Shown in pieces: positions 41,455 through 50,849 of a stretch of DNA of 64,000 bases. Where the stretch lies: contig CAUYUJ010015504.1 in the NCBI GenBank assembly GCA_963575745.1, positions 1,349,079 to 1,413,078 of the forward strand. Direction: 5' to 3'. Under the pieces are notes generated by a model. That model saw nothing but the letters and a program-made list of their open reading frames with translations, had not been told where the DNA came from and did no database searches. Position numbers and translations under genes: made by a program. How positions within the stretch are numbered: the stretch's first letter is position 1; every line of letters begins with the position of its first letter. This DNA comes from Prorocentrum cordatum (Eukaryota; Sar; Dinophyceae; Prorocentrales; Prorocentraceae).

Positions 41455-41598
41455 GGAGAAGGCCTTCTCAGAAGGCTCGGAAATCCCCCGGCCTCCGGGG
41501 AAGTGTGTTCGGAGCCTTCCCCGGAGACAGAAGCCTTCTCAGAAGGCGCGGCAGCTTCCGAGAAGTCCCGCCGCTTTCTGAGAAGGCCTTCTCCTTCT
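41455..41598. mobile_element. foldback or MITE-like element with palindromic ends
   Basis: The left end, GGAGAAGGCCTTCTCAGAA, is the reverse complement of the right end near 41577-41595. Both ends contain the palindrome GAAGGCCTTC. An internal AAGCCTTCTCAGAAGGC repeats part of the end. There is no coding capacity. From 41599 to 41818 I see no gene. Confidence 0.65.
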
Positions 41599-41818
41599 CA
41601 TTTCCCCCCCTCGCTCTAGAGGGCCGAAAGCCCACCCCGATCATAACCACCCCGACACGCGAAGCCGTGTCGTAAGCGCACCCAAAGAAGAAATCGAACA
41701 GGGCAGGGCTTCTTCGTAAACGCCCAGGGCCGTTCGGCGAACGCAAATTGTCTGGTCTGGGTGGCTTCTCCTCCCTTGATCTCGTTTCCCCCCTCGCTCG
41801 CCGCCGACTGAAGTGAAG

Positions 41819-41976
41819 GGGCCCTGGGACACACAGATAAATACACACAAATAAAAAGATTCCCCATATTTGTCCATATGTTCTGGGTTTCTGTCTTCCC
41901 CCCCACTTCCCATAGTTTCGCATATTTTCTGGGGAATCGACGATGAATTGCGTCTGTGTGTTTCTTACCCTCCTGA
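41819..41976 (+). repeat. R family dispersed repeat, copy 4
   Basis: Starts GGGCCCTGGGACACACAGAT and ends TGTGTTTCTTACCCTCCTGA. It is closest to copy 2 in the central TTTGTCCATATGTTCTGGG region. Confidence 0.88.
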
Positions 41977-42144
41977 TGAAGCCTGCGGTGCCTCCAGCCA
42001 CGGGGGTGCGGCAGGCGCGCGGGCGCAGGCTGCTCGGCACCACGGGCCCGGTGGGGGACTTCACCGCGGCCCGCCCCTCTGCTCCACCTCGCCTGGGCGG
42101 GCAGCGCCCCGCGGCCCCATCCTGGCAGCGCTCTGCGGACGGCG

Positions 42145-42345
42145 ACGAGACGAAGAGGAAGAGGAAGAGGATGAGAATGAGGATGAGGAGGAGGATGATG
42201 ATGATGATGAGGAGGAGGAGGATGATGATGATGAGGAGGAGGAGGATGATGAGGATGAGGATGAGGATGATGATGATGATGGTACAAGGAGGAGGAGGAT
42301 GATGGTGATGAGAAGGAGGAGGATGATGAGGATGAGGAGGAGGAT
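42145..42345. repeat. (GAT/GAG)n trinucleotide tract
   Basis: About 200 bp of GAT, GAG and AAG triplets. From 42346 to 43125 I find no recognisable gene. Confidence 0.93.
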
Positions 42346-43127
42346 GCTCCACCCCGACTGGGCGGGTATCGCCCCGCCCGCGGGCGACGACGAGGGCTCA
42401 GACTACCTACCAGGCCCCCCATGCCCAACCCGAAGACCCGAATTTCAGGTTGGGAGGGGTACGGCCTTGCACTTGTGCTTTCCCATGTTCCCCGACGCCC
42501 ACCCCACACTGGGAATGGAGAGCAAATTCGGGCATTCGAGTTAGGTTGGGGTGGTTTGGTGGGTGGTGAGGCTCGGGGCCACTTTCGTTTTCGCATCGTG
42601 TAGGGGAACAAACGGTGAAAGAAGCATACAAACTCTGAGGTCCGCGCGATTTCCAGATCGGCGCTTGGGGCCCCTGGCGGCGCCGGGCCAGGAAAAGGGG
42701 TCCAACGCCGATCAGAGAAATCCGAGCTGACAATCGAGTTTTGATGTTCATGTCATTGTTTGTTCGTGCTCCCTGGCGCTTCAGCGCGCTCCTGGGGTTC
42801 CTCGCGTGCCTTTCCAAAAGGCCAGAGGGCCTCAATACGGGCCTAGATGGTCCCAAGAGACCTCCAAGACGGCCGAAAGCGCACAAAGTCCCCCAAGATG
42901 CTATCAACACGCTGGCTAGCTTTTTCCAACTGGGAAGCTTTCACATGCCAGACGAGGAGAGGAGCACAACCCCGCACATGTGACCGAAACGATCTTGTGC
43001 GCGTGAAGGTTTTCTTGCAAAACACATACTATGTGAACTACACCTTAATACGTTCCCATCCCTCCCAATGCTAGAGCCACTCGCCTCTCATGTGTCGATG
43101 ATGCGTCGACTACGCGTAAGCAGCATT

Positions 43128-43400
43128 ATAAGTCATATGCATAACCATAAACATAAACCTATTCATAAGCATAGTCCTGATCATAAGCAAACTCATACAC
43201 ATAAGCATCATTATAACAATAAACATACTATATGCAAACACATACGCAGAAGCATGACCGCAAGCAAACGCATACGCACATGCATAATCATAAACATAAT
43301 GATACGCATAAGCATAACCATACACATAAGCACAATCAGAATCATACGCATGACCATAATCATACTCATGTGCATAGTCGCGCTCATGCATAATCCTAGC
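43128..43400. repeat. degenerate CATAAN hexamer region, A/T-rich
   Basis: CATAAGCATA, CATAAACATA and CATACGCATA words recur for about 270 bp. It is markedly AT-rich compared with its surroundings. From 43401 to 44780 I see no gene. Confidence 0.85.
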
Positions 43401-44781
43401 ATAAGCATCAAATAGGCAACACACTGCCTAGCGTAGCCCAGCCACAACAATGACGATGCTGTGTCGAATGCCCGTCGACTGGAATCAAACTTGAATCGAA
43501 CTTGAATCGAACTAGAAACAAACAATACTCGAACTGGAGCCGAACGAATCCGTTTCGTGGCCCCCAAGAAGAACCCCCAAACAGGCATCTAACCACTGCG
43601 CCGAACAATGCAGTCGTCCACCGCTTGAGAGGATGCTCCTCGCCGACGACGGTTGCTCCACCTGCAGCGCCAGCCGCATGCTGCCAACGATGCTGCGCAG
43701 GGCCTCCCGATTGGGAGCGCGGGGTATGCGTGAGTAGGAGGGAGAGAGCGAGAAGTAAAACACATGAAGAGGAGGAAGAGGCTGAGGTGGATGAGGGGAT
43801 TCCGAAGAAGAGAAGTGGGGCGTAGGTGGACACGGGAGAGGACGACAGAGACATAGTCAATGCCGGATGAGCGGAGGTGAGCAAGTCTGGACGTGCTTCG
43901 TTGTGCAGTGCATGCAGCGCATATGGAGCAGATGCGCTAATAATGATGACGGGCACGCGCTTTGGAGCCATCCAAGTTGAGGGCGGCGCGAAACCACGAG
44001 CCGGCGTCCGCAAAAGGTGGGAGTCGGTATGACCAGCTGCACACCTCCAAACGTGTGCAAGGTGTTGGCTGCCGCGCACGCACTGCAGCGTCAGCGGATG
44101 AGGCAGCCGTCCTCTGCGGACGGTGTCCTGCAACCTCCGTGGAAGGGGAGCGACGCGAAGCCGCAATGCCCGCATGCTCGGACGCGCGGTCGGAGAGGGT
44201 CGCTGCCACAATCGGCCACCAGTAGTCCGAATCTAGATGCTTCGAGATCTAACGAAATTGCACGAGTCCGCGCAATCGAGGATCGACGATCTTCGCTCTC
44301 TTAGAGTCGGGGGACACACATGAATGAGCCGCTAAAAGGCTTCTCGTCACAACGGCTGGATCAGCCTAGAAGTTCGTGCCGAAACTCGATCCAGGAAAGG
44401 ACCGAGGGCCGATTTTTCAAGGGGGTATGAAGCAGGAGGGGCAGGACCGATACCCGCCAGGGCTGGACACGCTCGGGAACCCTAGCGAAGCCGGGTCCTC
44501 ACTCTCCTCCGCACCGCCTCCGTCTCCTGCTCCTCCTTCTCCGGCTGGCCCCTGGGAGTTCGAGCAGGCTGCATAAGCTACCCTACATGTTGTTGTCCGC
44601 CGAATCGCAGAAAACGCTCCGCATATCTGCGGGGGATTCAAAATACTTGCCGCGCAAATTCGGCTGGAGAGTCCAATCTGGAGAAAATCGACTCTGTAAT
44701 TCGTCGATCCCCCACTCGAAGCATGAACTTACGGCAAGTTCGCGTCATGTCGACCCCGGCGTTGGTTCCTGACACCGCGGG

Positions 44782-44880
44782 GATCGTTCAACCTTGAACG
44801 ATCGGCCGTTTCCGAAGCGTCCGAATCGTTCCACATCGAACGATTCTGGGTGGCCCGCGGCGTTCAACGTTGAACGCCGC
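44782..44880. repeat. three adjacent palindromes with GTTC...GAAC arms
   Basis: 44782-44803 has perfect arms GATCGTTCAA/TTGAACGATC around CC. 44825-44846 has arms AATCGTTC/GAACGATT. 44857-44880 is a perfect 24-bp palindrome centred on TTCAACGTTGAA. Confidence 0.9.
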
Positions 44881-45074
44881 TGGCGGGGTCGCCGCCGGTC
44901 GACACGACACGAGCCTACCGTACTCGTCCTCCACCGCCGCTGCCTTTCCCCTCCTCCGAACGGCCGTGCCCCCTGGGCGCGCGGGCGCGGCCGCCAGAAG
45001 GGCCCGCCTGCTCGGACAGCGGCGGGCAGCCGGCCAGGCCTGCCTCGGGCCAGCGTGACAGGGGGCCGGAGGAG

Positions 45075-45353
45075 GGAGGACGGAGGTGGGAAGAGGAGGA
45101 GGAGGAGGAGGAGGAGGAGGAGGAGGAGGAGGAGGAGGAGGAGGAGGAGGAGGAGGAGGAGGAGGAGGAGGAGGGGAGGAGGAGGAGAAGGAGGAAGAGG
45201 AGGAGGAGGAGGAAGGAGAAAAACGGAAGAGGAGGAGGAGGACGAGGAGGAGGGAGGAGGAGGAGGGGAAGGAGGAGGATGAGGAGGAGAGGAAAGGAGG
45301 AGGAGGAGGAGGAGGAGGAGGAGGAGGAGGAGGAGGAGGAGGAGGAGGAGGAT
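45075..45353. repeat. (GGA)n trinucleotide tract
   Basis: Two long GGA runs are separated by GAAGAGG/AAACGG interruptions, giving about 280 bp that is almost purely purine on this strand. Confidence 0.95.
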
Positions 45354-45599
45354 TACCAAGCGCGCTATAGGCTTAAAGGGTACCTAAACGCATCTTTAAG
45401 GATGAGGCGGCCACGTCCTGAAAGTTGGAGGTACAGCCGAAAACGATCGGCCACCCGCTGAAACCAAGGGGGCCAAACCCCACTTAGAACTTGCGGCCGT
45501 GCCTCGGGATAGGGTGCCTCTCCGTCAAGAATAGATGCTCGAATTTCTACCCCTCATTCCCGGACTCGGAAGATCCAAAATACAACAATGACGTTTCAT

Positions 45600-45850
45600 C
45601 GAACAGCTATTATATTCGACCTTCGGTCGAAAGGCAAACTCCGGCACCATGGACCCTCCCCGATTCTTCTCGACGGTCGGTCGAATGAAACGCCCTGGCC
45701 CGTGGACCCCCTGCCACAAACCTCGGGGAGGGTAACTGGCCCTCGGCGAGGCATTTTATTCGACCGCAGGTCGAATGACGAGCTCTGGCACCGTGGGCCC
45801 CCCCCGATTATATTCGACCGTCGGTCGAACGACACGCCCTGGCACCATGG
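45600..45850. repeat. four spaced TTCGACCnnnGGTCGAA palindromes in a degenerate tandem repeat
   Basis: Palindromes lie at 45615-45631, 45666-45685 (decayed), 45759-45775 and 45813-45829. Similar flanks (ATGGACCCTCCCCGATT, CGCCCTGGCACCATGGGCCC) show these are units of one repeat. From 45851 to 48390 I find no gene, only GGA tracts (about 46741-46790 and 47375-47490) and a CT tract (about 46863-46905). Confidence 0.85.
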
Positions 45851-48390
45851 GCCCCGTGCCACAATTCTCGGCGGGGGGGGGGCCAGGCCCGGACTCGGCA
45901 GATACGAAATACAAATATTACGTACCATCGAGCTGCTCTCTGCGAAACCATAGCCCGGGGGTGACGGACACGGCGCCGAAGAAACGCTCGCGGCGGAGCC
46001 ACAGCGCGAGGGAGTATCATGGCACTCCGGCGTCTCCCCCCTTTCCAAACGGACCGTGGTCCGTTTGGCCATCGTCACGACGATCGCGGGGGGAGAGCGA
46101 GAAGAAGGGGGGGAAGGAGATGTCAGGGGAGAGCCGGGAGAGGGAAGGGGACTAGGAGGGACGCAGACGGGAGGACGGCGATGGCGGCGGGGGGTGCACG
46201 GGTGAGCGAAATAGGAACCGGCCCAACATCACAAGGGCCTCCGGGGGATGCGGAGGGATCTCGCGCCGCAGGAACCACCACCGAGGACTCGACGCACCAG
46301 TACGGTGAGTGCGGATGGGGGCGCGGAGAGGAAGCAGGGCGGCGCCAACGGTAGGGCGAGGCCGATGCTTCGTGTGCCAGAGCCAACACAATCAGGGGCC
46401 AGGTTGGGTCCGACGAGAGAAGCAATAGACAACAGCCGCAAACAGCCCCCGGCTGCGCACAAGGACGTGCGTCCCGCGCAGATACAGCTGCAAACGCAAA
46501 AGGCGTGAAGGCATTACGGGCGCGACCATGAGGAGAAGGACCGAAGGTCGGTGGGGGAGGAGAGGAGCAAGGCGGAATAATCGCTTTGTAAATCCCCGCC
46601 TCTGCCTCGAAAAGGCCAGCCAAAGGAAGCAGTTCATCCAGCACCTTCGCCTCCTCTTTGGAAGGGTCTGGGCACTTGCGCTGGAAAATCCTATTCCGAT
46701 TGCTGCGACTGTGGTCGCTTGTAAACCTGTGTTTGCACGCCAGGAGGAGGAGGAGGCGGAGGAGGAGGAGGAGGGAGGAGGGGGAGGCCTCCAATCCCCT
46801 CCGCCCCGTCAGGTGCATCTGTTCAACCTGTTTCTCGTCCATCGCGCTTCGGTTATCCATTATATCTCTCTCTTTCTCTCTCTCTTTCTCTCTCTCCTTA
46901 CCTCTTGTTCTTTTCTTCCCCTTCTCTCGGCGCTTCCGGGTGGGAGGGGCCCGAGGGCATCGGAGCATCGACGTCACCTTGTCTGCAGCTTCGATGCATC
47001 GGTGGCGAGGACGAGAAGGAGGAGGAAGAGCAAAAAGGCAAAGGCAAACGCGGTCAGAGGACGAGCAGTCGTCCTGAGAGGCGTGCTGTATCTCTGCGTA
47101 ATCATGACATTGAGCAGGCTCCCGTTCTTGCTGACAGGGCTGCCCACGGGGGGGCTCGTAGGTACTGTTATGCACGACGAGCCGCTGGTCCACAAGGAAA
47201 AGGAAGGAAGAGGAGTTGGAGGGAGGCCCCGCACTCGTCGGTCGGTCGGTCGGTGCGAGTCGTCGGTATTTAGTGGGTCGTCGATATCGTCATCTTCGTC
47301 GGCCATCGCCGTCAGACGCTGTCGACGTCGGTCGTGGGCCATCGTCGTCGTCGTCGTCGTCACCGCCAGAGGAGGAGGAGGAGGAGGAGGAGCGGGCGGA
47401 GCAGGGAGGAGAAGAGGAGAGGAGGAGGAGGAGGAGGAGCAGGAGGAGAAGAGGAGAGGAGGTGGGGGAGGAGAAGGAGGAGGAGGAACTTGCCGCACTG
47501 CCGCCAACGTCGTCGACGAGCAACTTCTCCTGCCTCTTCCCCTTGTTGGGGTGAGGCTGGGGGGGCGGTTGACAATACTCTTCAGACGCTCGTGGGCCGT
47601 CTTAAGCACCTCCCGTGCCGCGCCGGGACCATCCGTGGGCCCTGCGGATATCATGGGGAACACTAGGGCTATCTTGGAGGCCCTCTCGTGACATGCGTGG
47701 GGACACTCGGATCAGATTTCGAGTAAGAGATCGACTACGTGCAGACATGATTCACCTCAAAATCTAAGCGTTCGTAGAATTTGCAACCTAGTACGAACAA
47801 GCTGCGTAGATCTACGGGACGCTCTACGCATGTTCCGTAGATCCGACAACAAACAAAGCAATTCTGTTGTACATCAATTATGTTGTCGATCTCCTATTCG
47901 AAACTTGGAGGTTGGGGCGGGGCTGCTGGGGTGCCGTTTGGGGCCAACGTCGGCGGCATACGGCGCCCTCTATGGGGCCCCTATGGGCCGCCCTCTTCAC
48001 CGACCCGACGCGCATCACGGCGACCATCGGAACCGCCGAGCGGAGCCCACGCGCAGGTCGCGACATCCGACCCTGCCCCCACCACTCGCCGATTCTCCCG
48101 GAATAGATGGGAGGCGGAGCGGTGGGGTTCGGACTCGCGTGCGAGACGAATTCTGAACCCTACCCCCGCCGCCCATCGAGTTTTCTGGATCGCTGATCGG
48201 CGAGGGTCGGATTCGGATCTCGCCGCCGAACACTCCTTGGGAAACCAGAGGGCACAGACACCGTTAACCTCAAGAAGGCATTGAGAACCCCCCCCCTTTC
48301 CGGTGGATTATAACGCCCCCGCACCCTGGAGCGGTATGGCCGCACCGGAGGACCTGGCTGCGGGGACTCGAGGCTTAGCAGGCTCAGACT

Positions 48391-48540
48391 GCTCAGACTC
48401 ACTCACACTCAGAATCCTTGCGTGCCCGCTCCTCGGGCTCTCTCGTATTTCTGGGTGCGCGGGTGCTAAGATAACGCGGGGGTGCGGGGCGGGGGGATAC
48501 CCTGGGGTGGGCCGCCCCTTGGAAGGCCGACGAAAGTCCC
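48391..48540 (+). repeat. about 150-bp dispersed repeat, copy 1 of 2
   Basis: Shares with 53969-54118 the ordered words CTCAGACTCACTCACA, CTCGGGCTCTCT, GGTGCTAAGATAACGC/GGTGCTGAGGTAACGC, GGTGCGGGGC and GGCCGACGAAA. Confidence 0.85.
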
Positions 48541-48944
48541 ACCAGCCCTTTGGGCGTGAGTGGTTTAGAGAGCTCTCTCTGTCCTCAACCCCCCTTCTTC
48601 CCCTTCGGGGAGGGGTTTACCCCTCCCCCTACCCCCTCCCCTGGACCTGGAGAGGGCGGGCCGAGTGGTGGCAAGGGGGTCTTTTTCGACTCCTGGGAGG
48701 GCCGAAAAACGACGACCCTCACGAGGATTCTGGCCCCGACGGGGGGGGACGCAGTTTGGCCCCTCTGCTCTTCTTCGAAGCCAAAAACATTGATTGTACT
48801 AGGGTTGTGGCCCCATTTTGGCCTTTTGAGGGGGCAGCGCTCATCGTCCTTTATAGCAACATCATTGATTTTACTAAGATGTTGGGCTCATTTTGTCCTT
48901 CTCAGGGGGCAGCTCTCATTTGCGCTTCAAAGGAGGTCGCAAGA

Positions 48945-49160
48945 GGCCCCAAGATGGCCCCAAGAGGCCCCCAGGAGGCTCCCAAGAGGCCTCCAAGAGG
49001 CCCCCCAGAGGCCCCCAAGCGGCCCCAAGAGGCCCCCAAGAGGCCCCCAAGAGGCCCCCAAGAAGAGGCCCCAAGAGGCCCCCAAGAGGCCCCCAAGAGG
49101 CCCCCAAGAGGCCCCCAAGAGGCCCCAAGAGGCTCCAAGAGGCCCCCAAGAGGCCCCACG
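48945..49160. repeat. near-perfect AAGAGGCCCCC tandem array
   Basis: About 18 units of roughly 11-13 bp (AAGAGGCCCCC, some with CAGAGG or an extra GCTCC). This is the least degenerate block of the family also seen at 590-1230, 4690-5265, 35555-35995 and 59575-60060. Confidence 0.9.
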
Positions 49161-49164
49161 AGGA

Positions 49165-49325
49165 GCCCGAACGACTCACACCAGGACGAGGGGCCCGAAC
49201 GACTCACACCACGAAGAGCCCGAACGACTCACACCACAAGGAGGGGCCCGAACGACTCACACCAGGACGAGGCGCCCGAACGACTCACACCACGACGGAG
49301 CCCGAACGACTCAAACACGAGGAGC
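49165..49325. repeat. minisatellite, CCCGAACGACTCACACCA unit, six copies
   Basis: Units of 26-31 bp start with CCCGAACGACTCACACCA and end in variable CGAGGAG or AAGGAGGGG. The array abuts the AAGAGGCCCCC array. A short GGA tract lies at about 49566-49597. Confidence 0.9.
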
Positions 49326-49636
49326 GCTTTCTCTCCCTCCTCCTCCGCCTCGTCCTTCTCCCGCTCCCCCCACAAGGAGGATGTACAAGGAGGCGGGAGG
49401 AAGGAGGAACAGGGGAGATATGCGGGGCCAAGCGGACACACGCCTGAAAAACACGACTGTCGGCATGCTTCGCAAGAGTTGCTGCTGTGAGATGGGCTGG
49501 TGGGGATACGCGAAGCGTAAATAATTTATTTCTGTAAGGGGGATGTAAAAGGAATCGCGTGGGAAGAGGAGGAGGAGGAGGAGGAGGAGGAGGAGGAGCC
49601 AGGAAACAATAAGAAAACACAGGAACAGCAGAGTTG

Positions 49637-49745
49637 TGCCTGAGTTGTGGCTCAGGGATTTGAAAAGTGCCTGGGTTGCGTGTCAGACACTGGAGCAGTG
49701 CCTGGGTTGTGGGTCAGAGACTGGAGCAGTGCCTGGGTTGTAACT
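49637..49745. repeat. about 33-36-bp tandem repeat (GTGCCTGGGTTG)
   Basis: GTGCCTGGGTTGYGNGTCAG recurs three to four times with GACTGGAGCA linkers. Confidence 0.8.
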
Positions 49746-49967
49746 GAATCCTTCTGCTCAGACTCACTCACATGCAGACTCATTGTGCTCAGACTCATTC
49801 ACATTCAAATTATCCCGGCAAAGCAACCTAACAGCGATGTGTAGGAGCATATCTGGAAGCATTCCCCTTAAGATTCAAATGAGAATCCAGTTGTAGAGTT
49901 CTGCTGTTCTCGCAGTCGTAGTCGCATTCGCGATGACAGTCGCAGTGGCAACGGCAGTCGCAGTCAC

Positions 49968-50300
49968 AGCCTCAGCCTCAGCCTGCCTCAGCCTCAGCCT
50001 CCGCCTGCCTCAGCCTCAGCCTGCCTCAGCCTCAGCCTCAGCCTGCTTCATCCTCAGCATCAGTCTGCCTTCAGCTTCGGCCTCAGCCTCAGACTGCCTC
50101 AACCTCAGCCTGCATCAGCCTCAGCCTCAGCCTCAGCCTGCCTCAGCATCAGCCTGCCTCAGCTTCAGCCTCAGCCTCAGCCTGCCTCTGCCTCAGCCTC
50201 AGCCTGCTTCAGCCTCAGCCTCAGTCTGCCGTCAGCCTCGGCCTCAGCCTCAGCCTGCCTCAGCCTCAGCCTGCATCAGCCTCAGCCTCAGCACGAAGCA
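49968..50300. repeat. (CAGCCT)n minisatellite
   Basis: About 330 bp of CTCAGCCTCAGCCTGCCT-type hexamers with variants. Confidence 0.93.
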
Positions 50301-50559
50301 ACCCAGCTAGAAGGACAAAGCGCTGAATGTACACCGATGTGTTCGACGACTGCGTATGTAATGATGTGACGATATACAGACTGAGCCCTTCGTGAATGTC
50401 TACATGTTTTTCTGACGCCTACAAACGGCGCTGACGTGTGTGTGAAAAGTGTCCGCGCAGCAAAAGCCGGCGAAGCGTGCAGACAGCCAGCTGCAAAAGG
50501 TTGCGAGCGGCTCTTGGAAGACGTTTACGGAACGGAGCTACGGTGTCTGAAAACAATGG

Positions 50560-50835
50560 CATCGAAGCGAAGAGCCTCGGAGCCCTGCAGCCTGAGAAAC
50601 ACCGCAGGAACTCGCATACTGAAAAGGAATGCATTGCAAACCGCACGTTGCGAACCCTGCAGGCTGAGAAGCACCGCAGGATGTCGCATGCTGAAAAGCA
50701 CTTGTACTGCAGAGCGCAGGCTGCGAAACCTGCAGGCTGAGAAGCACCGCAGGAACTCGCATGCTTTCGAACACTACTGCTCGAGACCGCAGCTGGAGAG
50801 CGGCAGACCGCAGGCTGAGAAGCACCGCGGGCAGA
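50560..50835. repeat. 73-79-bp tandem array carrying hairpin element H
   Basis: Four units start near 50583, 50656, 50729 and 50808. Each contains the core AGGCTGAGAAGCACC (two changes in the first unit) between short complementary arms (CCTGC/GCAGG, or CCGC/GCGG in the last). The first three units also share ACTCGCATRCT-type and GAAAAG words. The array ends just beyond the stop codon of the minus-strand gene at 50850. Confidence 0.9.
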
Positions 50836-50849
50836 GAGACTTGCAAAAC

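Noticed and set aside
43590-43640. tRNA-like CATCTAACCACTGCGCC word
   Set aside because: It lacks a matching acceptor stem and T-loop at the right distances.
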